Counted from the first letter of the stretch, positions 11,764 through 23,696 are shown. The stretch is DNA of 64,000 nt from Sipunculus nudus (GCA_026874595.1 CM049317.1:41378401-41442400); one strand, 5' to 3'. Program-made: numbers and translations. The notes: generated from the sequence alone by a model not told the origin.

Positions 11764-12100
11764 TACTACAAGGTTTATGTACAGGCTCAAGCCTCACATA
11801 TAATAAGGCAAATTGAACATAAAAATACTGGAAAAATATTTGACACAGCCCAGCCAAGACTTCAACCAAGAATAATTGGCACAGGTAATACACAAATACA
11901 GAAAATAAAAATGCATGCAGTTCTTTTTTATTATTATTTTGATAGCTTTGAACATTTTCACTTTACCATATCTTTTCTCCAGTTAATACATGTCAGCTGT
12001 TCTTTACAGGTTCTTTAATTTTCAAATATCACTCTATCAGCCCATGCTTCCTGAGTACACCAAATTCACAGTACTTCAATTTATAAGGACTGCATCTTTT

Positions 12101-12743
12101 GCGGGGCCCTTCCTGACCTGTCAGTTTTCTAGTTGTTTAATATAGCACAGAAATGATCCTAGGATAATGCTGAGGTTTTTTCATATGGTCTCTGTTCAGT
12201 GACTTCAGGCTGAGTTATGGGAAGCTGAATTTTGTAATATGCCATAACAGCCAATTTTAGCTCGGTGGCTACAAAGATCTTTTCTCAGAAAACCACTGGG
12301 CCAAATTCTTAAATCACACACATTATTTATCCTCAGTTGTTGATAATTCAAGTTTGTCCAAATGGTTTTGGTTCAGGGCTTTTTGGTTGAGTTACAGGAA
12401 GCTGAACTTAGCCAGTTTGCTGTATCTTCCTGTATGAGTTATAAACCTGCAAAAAGTTTTTTGACTGACGCCACTGAAGCCAATTTTGTTTAATATTTTA
12501 CAAGAATAATCCCCACAATAATTCTTATAATAATTGTCTTTAATGGTTCCACATGAATGATTTTTGGCCGAATTATGGAGATTGAATTGAGTTATTTTAC
12601 CATATATGTTAACTGTGTGAAGAAGTTACATCTAGCCTGGCACCAATTTATCAGCATGTATTACATCATGCCACTAGACATTTAGATATCAGGTTATCTG
12701 TGGTTAATAATGACAAAATGTTTTTAAAAAGCTTTTAAAAAAT
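12101..12743 (-). repeat. Right member of the inverted paralogous pair, first part
   Basis: Reverse complement of 2,390-2,732 joined directly to 6,899-7,200. At 12,378-12,400 it reads through without the 4.2-kb pearl-like element that occupies the same point in the other copy. The last nine bases, TTAAAAAAT at 12,735-12,743, are the target duplication of the next element. Confidence 0.7.
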
Positions 12744-13618
12744 GGAAGTGGCTAAACAGCCGGCAGGGTGCCGGCAGTTTAGTCCACAGGCTAAACAGCC
12801 GGCAGGGAATACTGACCTTGCCCTTGAGTCTATAGCCCACTGGCTGAACTGTTGGCAAATGAATGTAACATTGTATGCTCTATTCTAGTGTGATACTCTG
12901 TACTTTTCATTATCATTTTGACAGTGAGCTGACAATATAGTGCTGACATACTAAATTAGATATTTTGATAGCTTTTTCTTAAGGAATGCCATTTGGTGTG
13001 GATATTTCTTGCATCATCTCACAACACAATGGCTAGGCTCAGCAACTTTAATTGGGTGTGGTGTAAGATTGTGTGATTATACCTTTGATCAAGTAATTAG
13101 CTGATCCTTTGGATATTTATTTGACATAACCTGAGTTCGTTTTCACACACTAATTATTTGTTTGCTCATAAGCACACTAGTGTATAAACTATAAACAGTC
13201 TTTGGACACACATTCACATTTCTGGTAAATTTTTATGACAAAATCTATAAACTATCCTGTAAATATTACAATTTTTATCAGAAAATTTATATAAAAGTAC
13301 CTTGTAAATATCACAAATGTGCACTTTTAATACCTACTCATTATTACTCAACATACTTATTACATATAGACCAGCAAAATAGATAATTTGGTAAGTCATC
13401 ACTATACTGTCAGCTCATTGTTTAAATAATAATGATAATGGAAAGTACAGAGTATTACTATGACACTGAAATAGACTGAAATAGTCTTAATAGAGCATAC
13501 ATTAATTTGCCGGCAGTTTAGCCAGTGGGGTAGACTGCTGGCAAGGTCAATTTCCCCTGCCGGCTGTTTAGCCTGTGGACTAAACTGCCGGCACCCTGCC
13601 GGTTGTTTAGCCACTTCC
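12744..13618. mobile_element. Foldback Mutator-like element, 875 bp
   Basis: Begins GGAAGTGGCTAAACAGCCGG and ends with the inverted counterpart at 13,618. The inverted arms run roughly 215-220 bp with scattered mismatches and small gaps. A 9-bp direct repeat, TTAAAAAAT, flanks it (12,735-12,743 and 13,619-13,627). Nine-bp duplications with long inverted repeats are characteristic of Mutator-like elements. The interior (~430 bp) is AT-rich with no transposase frame, so it is non-autonomous. The inverted paralogue near 2,370-2,382 lacks it. Confidence 0.8.
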
Positions 13619-13730
13619 TTAAAAAATTAGATTTATGATTTAAATTATTCATCATACCAGGCAATGTTACAATCATGGATAATCAGCTCTCTGTGCCTAT
13701 ACTAAGACAGCTGTACATGGATTATAAATA

Positions 13731-14968
13731 CAGTAGAACGCCTGTATTACGGTCACCATCGGGACTGGATGAAAGTGACCTTAATACAGGAGTGGCCGTT
13801 ATACAGGACTTGAACAGGGAAAGGGGGTTAAAATATTACAGGAAACCAAGTTCAAATCTTTATTACAATCGAGAAAAATAAACGTATATACAGAGCATTA
13901 GTATAATTATTGTTATCAATAAAAATTAAAATATTTACAATCACATCAACCCTATTTATAACAATTGCAAACAATATATACAAATACAGTGTTTGTTATT
14001 AAATTACAAACAGATTGTATATCCATAAAATTTGTACAAATTTGTTGAACCACTGCCACGTACATGACATTGCTCAGTTTATCATTCCCTGTAGATACAC
14101 ACTGTCTTTATCCATTGGCATTTGCATTTTCTTCATACTATTCCATGATCTCTCGCTACCTCTTAAGTATGTTTCAAACTTGAGTTCGGCTGAAACCATA
14201 GATTTCTGCTAGCTGTCGGCTGCTTTTCCCGTCATCACTCTTCCCGATCAGATCTACCTTTTCTTTGATAGCACGTTCATGTCTTTTCTTGGTCGCCATA
14301 ATGGTCAAAGTGATTGGGACAGAATATACGTAACATATTATACATGTAATAATGTTTATTTCACCTTTATAATTATTCATATATGAGTAAATTGTGCGAT
14401 GTGTGCCGCACTGTTTATGTTTCATGTATGTGTTCACAAGGACATTAAAGAAAGATCCACAGTTTGCTAAACCTTTTTTTGATGACATAATTATAGGGAC
14501 CCTCTGGTTGTCATTCATTAATTTAACGACAAACACCCTGTTTAAGATCCGGCTAGCACGACTGATTCACAAACATAAACACAGGTGGGAACACATGCCT
14601 TACTATTGTGCATACTAATGAGGCTGTGTGGGGGTAGTACGACGCTGGTTACATATCAAACTACTCAGTCATGATTGAATGGTTACCTAGCTTTATCCAG
14701 GCACTCAATTGTGGACAGCCGACAATTGTGAAATGGTATTGAGGTCAGAAGTGGCCGCTCGATTTATTGAGCCCATGTCATGGAGTCACTGCCCTTGACC
14801 ATAATTGAGGCTTTTCCCGGCCTGCGGGACCGAGAAACCTGGCCGTAATACGGAATAGAGGAGTGACCGCAATTGACAACAAAATGATTATGAAATATAA
14901 CGTTCGAAAATTCGGGACCGGAGAATCTGACCGTTATTGAGGCGTGGCCGTTAGCAGGCGTTCTACTG
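13731..14968. mobile_element. pogo/Tigger-like Tc1-mariner element, 1,238 bp
   Basis: The terminal inverted repeat CAGTAGAACGCCTG is present at both ends, followed by a purine/pyrimidine stretch with CGG / CCG, and TA lies on each side (13,729-13,730 and 14,969-14,970). Terminal CAGT and TA target duplication fit the pogo/Tigger group. Further sub-terminal words (GACCGTTATTGAGG and TGACCTTAATACAGG types) also occur in both orientations. The paralogous empty site is at 2,266-2,276. It keeps only a transposase N-terminus. Confidence 0.8.
14174..14299 (-). pseudogene. Truncated pogo-like transposase N-terminus (CENP-B-type HTH)
   Basis: 41 codons from an ATG at 14,299 to a TGA at 14,174. The peptide begins MATKKRHERAIKEKVDLIG and contains GKSSRQLAEIYGFSRTQV, the pattern of the first helix-turn-helix of CENP-B/Tigger/jerky proteins (basic start, EKV, SSRQLAE, G, TQV). 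In intact members this domain binds the terminal repeats and is followed by a second HTH and a DDE nuclease; neither is present in the remaining ~440 bp to the element end. The frame stays open upstream of the ATG, but that part is low-complexity and unlike the family. I infer a dead internal-deletion derivative. Confidence 0.65.
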
Positions 14969-14974
14969 TAATTG

Positions 14975-15310
14975 GTATCCATACTCAACTTACCGGTAAT
15001 TCAAGAATTTTCTATCAGTGAGATGTATCTGTATTATAATATTTCATATATTCCTGATTTCTTTTTTTTAATAAAAAGTCACATGAAAAGCATTTTGTAT
15101 TGGGAAAATTTATTTCAAAGTTATTTCAAGTAGCGACCATTTTTTTGTGGCAGATTGCCAAGATTTGCCAGTGCCTGGACGTTGGCCACTAGCCAAGATG
15201 ATGTCAGCTCTGTAAATAGATTGGCACAGTGCCAGGATTGGAAGAGGCCTATATATGTGCTGCAGTCTGACTACAATAACAGCTTGGTGTTGTGTTTTCA
15301 TGGTAAGTTC
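14975..15310 (-). repeat. Inverted paralogous pair, distal part
   Basis: Continues the reverse complement of 1,850-2,250 (ATTCAAGAATTT, AAAAGCATTTTGTATTGGG, CAGTGCCTGGAC phrases). No gene is seen; the opposing short frames are shadows. Confidence 0.6.
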
Positions 15311-15359
15311 ATTGTATTATTTTTTAACAAGTCAATGAAGTCTGTTTAATTCAAAGTTA

Positions 15360-16700
15360 TTTCAAGTAGGGACCTTGAAATTTGAAATTTCTGAAAATTG
15401 GCATGTTCATCCATCTTGGAAAGTTTGCTCGTTAACCAGACAGGTGGTGGCACCTACCTTTGTTTTTGTAAAATAAATAAATGCCCTTTTCTCAGGAGTC
15501 AATCTAAGTATTTGCCTGAAACTGTGCATGTCCATAGCTCTTTGACTCCTCCCTTTTGTACTCAAGCCTGGGGGTGCAATCTGCAATTGTTTTCCTGTAG
15601 CATCCATCCGTACATGCGCTTTGGGTGAAAATTGCCCATATCTCTGGAGTCAGTTAAGGTATTGGTCTGAAATTTTGCATGTTCATCCATCTTGGAAATG
15701 TTCTTTTAAACCAAGAAGAACCAGACATGAAACCAATGAAATTTTTTACAGCATTTTCAGCATTTCCTTTGACCATTGGACCCCAAAATCCTCACGGTTC
15801 TTACTTTAGTGGTAGGTCATATATAAGTTAAGTTTGAAACCAATATGTCAAACTAAACTGGAGTTTTCATCTGGAAACTAATTTGTGAACAGATGGCCCC
15901 TGTGACCTTGACCTTTGATCATGTGACCCAAAATTCATTTATGCTCTCCACATACTGGCAAGTCAGCTATGCAAAATGGAAAGTTTGGGATGAAAAGCTT
16001 GGCTTAAAATGCAGCCTTTATTTTTTTTAAAAAAAGTGAGTCCTGTGACCTTGACCACTGACCTCATGACCCCAAAATCATATAGGTTCTTGCTTTAGTA
16101 GTGGGCCATATGTAAGTCAAGTTTGAAATCCATGTGTTAATACAACCTGGAGTTATCATCTGGAAACAATTTGTGTGGATGGATGGATGGACAGACAGAC
16201 AGGGTGATAACTATATGGCATCCACTTGTGATCAATAAACACACCAGGTTTTGGGACACTAGATGTATTTACAGCTGAGAAACTGACATGAATGTTGTCA
16301 TTTTATGGTAAAAAAAAAATATTCTTTAAAATAACAAAAAATACAGGTGCCACCACCACTTTTCGGGAACTGACAAAACTAGTCATGGTCAATATTCAAG
16401 GCAAGATTCATGACAACCCATGCATTAAATATCAAGATATTGGAGGTTTTGTATTATATTTTTTATTATTCTGGGGGGTACTTTCAATCCCATAGCACGG
16501 AATATATAAGTCGCAGTGACCTAATTTCAGGTTTCCAAGGAGATTTTTTATTTACCTCCCTGGATATTCACTAAGAAGTTTCTAGGTCCAGCAGTTAAGA
16601 TTTGTGCCCTGCTAACAGACAGCAGGACACCCGGACGGCCAGACGGACGACGGACAAAGTGCCATTCCTATACCTCAGTTGACTTACAGTCAGCTGAGCT
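15360..16700 (+). repeat. Unclassified repeat ending in ACRG tract and hairpin
   Basis: 15,400-16,240 carries words common in invertebrate intergenic repeats (TGTGACCTTGACC twice, TTGAAACC, CATCTGGAAAC). 16,300-16,620 is a single array-B-like unit. An ACGG/GACGG stretch at 16,630-16,660 and the hairpin at 16,672-16,700 close it. The left end is not identified, so this may be two fused fragments. Confidence 0.5.
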
Positions 16701-16701
16701 A

Positions 16702-18049
16702 AAAATTTGATACAAAAGCTCAAATATCTAAACAACTAATGCATTGATCAACATGATTCTGTGCATGGAAATTGATCATGGAGTGTTTCATCAGTTTCTG
16801 CAGACTAGTGGCACGAGCTTTTTTTTCGATTTTTTTCTCTATTTATGAGACCTTAAAAGATGCCAATCTGTTAACAGGGCACAAATTTTAATGACTGGAA
16901 CAAGAATCTTCTGTCTTGACATGCAGTGAGGCCCATGAAAAGTCTCTAGGGAAACCTGAAATTAGGTGTCTGTTACCCAAAACCTGTGAGTTGTGGGGCT
17001 TCCAATTACCCCGCAGAATAATGAAAAATTTGATACAAAAGCTCAAGTATCTGAACGACTAATGCATTGATCACTATGATTCTTTGCATGGATATTGATC
17101 ATTGAGTGTTTCATCAGTTTCCCAGATTGGTGGTGCCACCTGTATTTTTTCGATTTTTTTTCTATTTTTTTTTCTATTTTGAGACCTTAATGCCGTCATC
17201 TGTTAACAGGGCACATATCATAACTAATTGACCTGGAATATTCTTTCTTGACATCCTGGGAGAAAACTCCATGGAAACCTGGAATTAGGTCTCTGTCACC
17301 CATATTGTCTGAGCTGTGGGGCTTAGAAGTACCTCCCAGAATAACTAAAAATTTGATACAAAAGCTCCAGTATCTGAACAACTATTGCATTGATCACCCT
17401 GATTCTTTGCATGCATATTCATCATGGAGTACATGTTTCAACAGTTCTTGCCAGACTGGTGGCACCACCTAAATTTAAAAAAAAATTTTTTTTCTCTATT
17501 TATGAGACCTTCAAAGATGCGGTCATCCCTCACAGGGCTCAAATTGTAACCATTGGTCCTAGAATCATCAAACTTGACATCAAAGGAGATCTGTGAAAAG
17601 TCTCCTTAGAAACCTGAATTAAGGTCTCTGTTACCCATATTTTCTGAGCTATGGGGCTTATAAACACCCCTCAGAATAATTGAAAATTTGATACCAAAAA
17701 AGGGCACAAATCATAATTATGGGGCCAAGAATCTTCTAACTTGACATCCTGAGAGTTCCTCAAAAGTTCTCCCCAGAAACCTGAAATTGGGTCACAGTGG
17801 CCTATATTCTCAGAGTTTTGGGGTATGTTTGAGCACCCGAGAAATAATGCAAAATACACACAAATTGCCAGATTCTTCAGCAAAGGCTGGTTAGATTGTC
17901 ATCAAATTTGTTGTGCTTATGGGTCTATATGAACTTAAGCTAATATGCATGAACAATGATACCACTTATCTTAATTAGTTGTCTGTGCAAGGACATATTA
18001 TCAACATGTCGGCTGAGCATCATGACCCATGGGTCACTTGTTATATTGA
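16702..18049 (-). repeat. Reversed pearl-like element with array B units, 3' truncated
   Basis: Four decayed array B units lie in reverse orientation (palindrome regions near 16,805, 17,130, 17,460 and beyond). The left terminus lies reversed at 18,008-18,049 (GGCTGAGCATCATGACCC then ATGGGTCACTTGTTA). No ACRG tract or hairpin belongs to this orientation at 16,702, so the 3' end is lost. Confidence 0.6.
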
Positions 18050-18139
18050 ATATGCTTATAATATGTAAAATATTCAGAATACTCTGCAATACTTCTTTCC
18101 AAAAAAAAATAAGCCATTTTTGCCTATTTGTTTTACATT

Positions 18140-18965
18140 TCCTTAATTTTAGTATTCGCCAAAAAGTTTTGCGGATGTTATGTTTCTGACCGGGTTCCGC
18201 CGCCGCCACGTTCGTTTCCGAAGAACTCCTCTGAGACAACTGGACTGATATTTCCGAAACTTACACCAATTATCTGGTCACATGTGAACTGGTGCCTTAC
18301 CAATTTGTGTTGACCTCTGCCCAGCGTTCAATTGTGCATCTGTTTCCACACATAAACCCACATATCTTGGGAACCGTTTGACCGATCAGGAAAAAAATTT
18401 TGTACAAATGTAGCCCTTGGATAGCTTTATAACATACATGAGAAATGGTGGCACCACCTGCATCCATGTTTGCAAATTGTCCATCTCTGTTCATCTGCCT
18501 TGGCTTAAAATCACTCATATCTCTGCAGTCATTTGACTAATTCACCTGAAATTCGGCATGCATATACATAGCTTTCTTGATGGTGGCGCCACCTACATTC
18601 TTGTTTACACTGCAGACATCCAAGCTCATATCTTGGGAAACCTTTGACCGATTAGGCCAAAACTTTGCGTGTGTATAGATCTCACATAGCTCTTTATCAT
18701 ATACAAAACTGGACGGGCCACTTGCAACCATTTTTGCACAGCATCCGTCTGTTTGTCTGCCGTGGGTTAAAATCACTCATATCTCTGTAGTGGTTTGACA
18801 GAACTGCTTAAAATTTTGCAGGTCTATACATCCTGGACAGCTTTCTTTGATTTTATGACAGGTGGCACCACCTTCATTCTACTTTACGCTGCAGACATCC
18901 AAGCTCATATCTCAGGAACCGTTTGAATGATTGGGCCAAAATTTTGCATGGGTATAGATCTCCAC
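18140..18965 (-). repeat. Array A and GC-rich module, reversed
   Basis: The GC-rich module at 18,140-18,330 (GTTCCGCCGCCGCCACG) is followed by about two and a half dimeric array A units in reverse orientation. At about 18,965 the orientation flips: the next segment is a forward copy, giving a head-to-head junction inside a unit. Confidence 0.7.
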
Positions 18966-19350
18966 TTCATGGATTGAGTGGCAAGGGGAAATAGAGTGAG
19001 GTGTGTTGCATATTAGCATGAGTGTCTGCAGCCGATATGTGTATGTAGGTTGCGCCACCTACCACAAAATCCAGAAAGCTGTCCAAGTTGTATACATATG
19101 CTAATTTTAGGCAGATAAGTCAAACCACTACTTGTATATGAGTGATTTTATCCCACAGCAGACAAACAGAAGGATGCTGTGCAAAAATGGTGGCAGGAGG
19201 CGCCACCAATCTTGTGTATGATTAAGAGCTATGTGAGATCTATACACATGCAAAATTTCAGGGGGATATGTCAAACCAGTCCTGAGATATAAGCCTGAAT
19301 GTCTGCAGCGTAAATATAAATGTAGGTGGCGCCACCTGTCAATAAAACAA
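18966..19350 (+). repeat. Array A units, forward
   Basis: Starts CATGGATTGAGTGGCAAGG, the leader also found before array A at 2,975 and 61,295, then about one and a half dimeric units with palindromes near 19,055, 19,195 and 19,325. It stops abruptly at about 19,350. Confidence 0.65.
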
Positions 19351-20925
19351 GAAAGCTGTCCTTATGTATTAATATGTGTCTGGAATCTTTCATGGTTAAA
19401 TACAAAAATTTTCATGTAGCTTCATGTTAGACATAGCGTCTATGTGAATGACGTCCGGCTGAACAGCGTCCATTTTCTTAGCATCCAGCTGTGGGCGTTT
19501 TTTTTAATAACGTCTAGCTGAACAGCGTCCAGGTGACAAGGACCCTGTTTATTATTATTGCAATTATGTATTATTAAGTGTCTGGAATCTTTCATGGTTG
19601 AATACACAAATGTTATGTAAGAATTAATTAGTGAGAGTGTCAAGGTAGTCTCTGAAGGGTAAATGAATTAATGAATTGTCTTTGACACTTAGCAGCATAC
19701 AGGCAAGAAGAAAAATCATCAGGGTATAATTCACCTGAGAGTGAGAAATGTTCATTTATTTGGATTGTCTTTAACTTCTATATATATGAGCCACCTAGGA
19801 CAGGGACAGGCAGTTAAGGTTACAGTTTGGAGTTGGTGTTAAAAGTTACCTTATGCTGCATTTAGATAGAGAAGATATTTTACATAGCTAGGGTCACTGC
19901 CAGCAAGTGAAGTCATCATCAATAAAGTGCCACTATTACAACTGCGCATCGCATCCGCGCTGTTACTGGTGCACTTGCTATTGGGACACACTGAAACCCT
20001 GGCCTAATTAAACACATGAAAAAAGACCCTTACGTAATGGAAACGATCTTGAAACTGAGTTAATCATGAAGATTGGGTCTATCCCTTTCCTATGAAATAA
20101 AAATTTAGCTGATATTTGTATTTTTAGTGGTAATTTATTACTCATAATAAGGATTAAAATGCCTATATTTGGGGCCATCAGAAAACCTGGGCCCACAAAA
20201 AACGGCTGTATCATACTTATTTTATGCATATTTTACACTTTCTCCAGCTGATTATAATAGAATGGACTGTACTCTAACCATAGACACCAGAAAGTTAAAT
20301 AAAATTTGGAAAATAAAGCTGATTCCTGACTAAAACAGACGCTCAATTTTCCCACCGGGCCCAAATCAAAATATATTTACACTCCATTACAAATAATATA
20401 TTTCTCATTTTATGATTGGTTACGTCATATTAGACAATCACATAACTGTGTACAAGATTTAAAAAGTAAAATATCCTGAATTTCCTGCATTTATTACGGT
20501 TTTTGGGATGGTTTCATAAAAGGTTAATAAACATACCGTATACCATAACCAGACCCAAATTGTCATGCATTATACGGGATATAGAGGTCCAATTTTCAAC
20601 ATGTTAAATAGCCCTAATTGTTACTCCTGTTACTGTTCAAATGACTACTCTTTATTTGAAATGTTTAAACCATAATCTTCAAATGAATTTAAATTTTATG
20701 TTTTAGGTATTAGTCAAGACCATAAATTAATGTAACACTATATCATGGAATCGCTACTTTACTTAGTGAAAATAACCTAGGAAATAAGTGGAGGTGGCAG
20801 ATCGATAATTAAATGTCAACTGCTGCTTAATTAATTGCCCTCCACACAACCCTGTTTAAGACACCACTCCTGCTTAATCATTTATCTCAAGATTTCATGT
20901 CATCATGCTATGGGGAAACTCGGTG
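19351..20925. other. No gene recognised; degenerate GTCC/CAGCTG words
   Basis: 19,440-19,535 contains several GAACAGCGTCC and CCAGCTG words, loosely like the 15-bp repeat at 42.3 kb. The rest is AT-rich without tandem structure or credible exons. Confidence 0.4.
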
Positions 20926-20930
20926 TCATC

Positions 20931-20985
20931 GCAAATGGACGAGTCCCAGTTGGACGGGTCCCAGTCAGACGCTCTATCAATAACG
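20931..20985 (-). repeat. Inverted copy of the 15-bp GGGACCCGTCCAACT repeat
   Basis: GGACGAGTCCCAGTTGGACG and GGGTCCCAGTCAGACGC are about three degenerate units in reverse orientation of the array at 42,276-42,372. It may be one end of a larger element; the other end is not proven. Confidence 0.5.
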
Positions 20986-21039
20986 TATGCGTTTAATACA
21001 CGAAGGTAATAATATATGCATTTTTATATTATATATAGT

Positions 21040-21165
21040 AATATGAATGAATATATGAAAATATCAAGCAGTTTGAAACGTCCTGAAGGATGAACGGCTC
21101 ATTCGCATAGACCATCCGGCTATATGGCGACGCATTACATTGTCTCGTTTATTTTCACTTAGCTT
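21040..21165 (+). repeat. Dispersed ~100-bp repeat, copy 1
   Basis: TATATGAAAATATC, GAAGGATGAACGGC, CATAGACCATCCGGC and GGCGAC occur here and, in the same orientation and order, at 40,385-40,480. Short of any coding signal. Confidence 0.6.
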
Positions 21166-21300
21166 GCAATATCTAGGGTATTTAGCTGTCTTGCTGTCTT
21201 GTTGTCTTATTATATATATATGTGATAGTGTTTATTAGGTCGTGTACATATAGCATAAACTGTACTGTGCTGACATCTGGTAGCCCTTATAGTATCTATA

Positions 21301-21507
21301 ATGATCATGTCAAGAAAGGTGATGTTCTGCCACCTGGTGGTGAATTTAAAGTTATTTTTTAAAAACAATTATGGTTTATCTGTAAGGGTTCATTACGGTA
21401 AAAGGTCAACTTCCTTTTCCGCCCAACTGTATGTGGAAGACAGTCCAGTATTTGGTCAGGAATCAGATCAAGAAGCATCTTTCTGTCTCATGTTCCAAGA
21501 TACTCAG
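21301..21507 (+). CDS. Candidate exon, plus-strand host gene
   Basis: Open frame from an ATG at 21,301 to the CAG before a donor GTAGGA at 21,508, phase 0. The peptide is of mixed composition in its second half (FSAQLYVEDSPVFGQESD), unlike the low-complexity frames around it. I do not recognise the protein. The first ~90 bases are A/T-rich and may be 5' untranslated or intronic, with the true exon start nearer 21,390. The next candidate exon starts 813 bp downstream in the same phase. The evidence is the donor, an open frame and phase agreement only. It could be chance. Confidence 0.3.
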
Positions 21508-22320
21508 GTAGGATGATTAAACATTATTAATCATTCATATTGTCCCTTCTTACCCCAAAATCAGGCAGATTACCTGGTTACATTTTATATTATTTACCAA
21601 TAACTGATAGTCCATTAAACCATGTGATTGGAGAAAGGAGCGGACATGTTGTTTCTCTCGAGTCAGAATACTTTTTATTGTAACTGTGTAAAGATATGTA
21701 ATTGTACGTGAGAATAATATTGTTTTCCCTGATGCTCGATGCCACAGTAGACTATAAATATAGTTTCATGTGTTATTGCTCATAATGACATGATTTCAGT
21801 GAAAGCACCATGGCACGTGTATACAGGATGACCATAGTGAAAGGATTGTTGCGCGACTTGTTTATTATACCACGTTCATTTATATTGTTTTCCTGAATAT
21901 ACCATTATATATTAGTGTGTTACTCTCCTGCATGTCTGTATGTATTGGAAATCCCAACATATTGTCAGGAAGTAAATAATTGGAGTTTTCACATTGATGG
22001 TTATATCAGAGATGTTATGTCTGAATACAGGTTTTATAGTAACATATACATGTAAATCAGCTAAATATGTTATTAGTCAGATTTGTATTTATGACTGGAC
22101 TACTATTGTATTATTATGAAACACTATGCCATGAATCTACTTGAAAAGTATGTAGAATCACTTGTTTTGTCTGTACAAGACAGATGGCGCTAGTGTAATT
22201 TCTGAATACTTGTAGTATTAGTTATGTCTCTGGAAGACAGATGGCGCTAGTGTGTAATGCCTGTATAAAGTTATTATTGGTGTCTTCACATAATATATCA
22301 TGACAACTACTATTCCACAG

Positions 22321-22405
22321 GAAAACCTACATGTGCCAGACCCCTTGTCTGTACCCTGTCATCTCTATCCAGCCACCCAGGCTGGATGCCATCCTCTTTT
22401 GGGAT
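22321..22405 (+). CDS. Candidate internal exon, plus-strand host gene
   Basis: Acceptor ATTCCACAG ends at 22,320 and donor GTGAGT begins at 22,406, close to consensus. The exon is 85 nt and open in all three frames; the frame continuing from 21,507 reads ENLHVPDPLSVPCHLYPATQ and onward. Base composition (rich in C and G) stands out from its AT-rich neighbourhood. It ends in phase 1. Directly downstream the intron holds the 17-kb SINE/retrotransposon stack. Product unknown. Confidence 0.35.
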
Positions 22406-22606
22406 GTGAGTGTTATGTTTAATTTCTCAAATGTTATGTTAGGGAGGAGAATGAAATAATTACTCCCTGATTGGTGAAAACACACAAGAAAACATTGGTG
22501 TATGATTGTTTATTATAACAAGTAAAAATAGCATTTCTTTGGGTATAGAGCATAAAGTGGGTTAACTGAACATTGTATCAGTTATGATTGGTTTCTGTGA
22601 TGATAG

Positions 22607-22802
22607 ATAAAAAAAAAAAAAAAAAAAAAAGGATAGAGTTTTTAAAGTCTGATATCACCTACGATGTCAGTCTCATCCGAATTTGCCTTCCTGGTCTTTC
22701 GGGCCTGTTCATTCTTGTAGCTTTTCTCGGCTCCCTGGGGAGCATACAACCCAAGCTGCCATATCAGGCGCAAGAGGGTTATTCGTTCTACATTTGCCTA
22801 CC
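22607..22802 (-). mobile_element. 3' part of the split SINE, with A/T tail
   Basis: On the minus strand it carries GCTCCCCAGGGAGC near 22,732-22,745 and GAATGAACAGGCCCGAA, then ends at a homopolymer (poly-A on plus, 22,608-22,630). The CTCCCCAGGGAG core is typical of mollusc tRNA-SINEs with a conserved central domain. TACC at 22,799-22,802 is one copy of the E1 target duplication; the rest of the SINE continues at 34,763-34,778 and 39,347-39,503. Confidence 0.6.
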
Positions 22803-22933
22803 GACAAACAACAACAATGTCCTTATATTGGATCAAGCCTTTATATGGATGTAAGGCGGACACAGAACGGAGATGACTGTAAACACACGTGGTAACAATG
22901 AACATTAGTTTAACTAACTGCCGTAAGGTGGCG
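22803..22933 (-). repeat. E1 3' LTR
   Basis: 131 bp, matching 34,632-34,762 except for T/C differences near 22,830 and 22,878. Preceded on the minus strand by the purine-rich AAGGTAAAGGAGGTGG (plus 22,937-22,952), a plausible polypurine tract. Confidence 0.85.
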
Positions 22934-23214
22934 CAACCACCTCCTTTACCTTCACCAAAGAAAGTAAGACACATCAACATAGAAATAATCACACTGCTGG
23001 CCAGGCTAGAGTTCACATTCCTCACTGATGAAGGTACTGAAGTAATTAGGATACAGCACAACTGGGTTTAGGTGAGCGGCGCTAGGCTCGCACTCACTTA
23101 ATACAGGAAATAAAAGGGTACCACAACAGTGAGTTGTGGGGTCATTGAGCATGCAACATAGATAATAATAAAATGAGTTCTTAATGTAAAACGAACAAGG
23201 TAACACTAGTCCAT
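22934..23214 (-). other. E1 3' end: pol stop codon and 3' untranslated region
   Basis: After the 5-bp target repeat TCCAT (23,210-23,214) the interrupted pol frame resumes for one codon and meets TAG at 23,206-23,208. About 270 bp of non-coding sequence with a terminal purine tract follows. No envelope-like frame is present. Confidence 0.65.
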
Positions 23215-23696
23215 TGTAGCTGCTTATTTATTCTGGGAGGAAATTGGGCTTGGGCAGCATGCACTCGCACAATTTAAAGAGATAAAATAACACTTTCTTA
23301 CTGGAATAAAACTTAAGCCTAAACCTTCAAAATATCAGGACTGCATATTATTATCTAAACTTATAATTGAAACAGAAAGGTACTTACCAGACTAGATAAA
23401 AGGACTGCTCTTTGGTTGTGGGTGGCTCTTCACCTGGGTAGCCGACATTGTCGTAAAACCAACCCCAAGGTGAAAAAGAAGCCATATACCCTCTGCCTGC
23501 CACAGAGGGCAGGCATAGGGTTCCACTGCTCGATGATCCAAGAGAGAGAGAATCCCCAGGGCAAGGGGGTTTTATCCCAGAGAGACAGAGGGCAAAGTCC
23601 TTAGCTGCCTGTGATTGGCTCTGGGGCATCTCTATATCGACTGTCAATCAGTGTTGATGCCCCTCCCCGGCAAGGTCAAAGGGCAAGAATGTTACA
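23215..23696 (-). repeat. L1 3' LTR
   Basis: 482 bp. On the plus strand the adjacent 23,697-23,711 (TCCTTCCCCCCTATA) is the complement of a polypurine tract, as expected directly before a 3' LTR. Short frames inside it recur identically in the other LTR. Confidence 0.9.

Noticed and set aside
14300-14536. Upstream 79 codons of the frame containing the pogo transposase start
   Set aside because: Low-complexity and unrelated to CENP-B-type proteins; the family-like part begins at the internal ATG at 14,299.
23384-23647. 87-codon frame in the L1 LTR, also present at 29.4 kb
   Set aside because: Lies wholly within the LTR and has no gene-like flanks.
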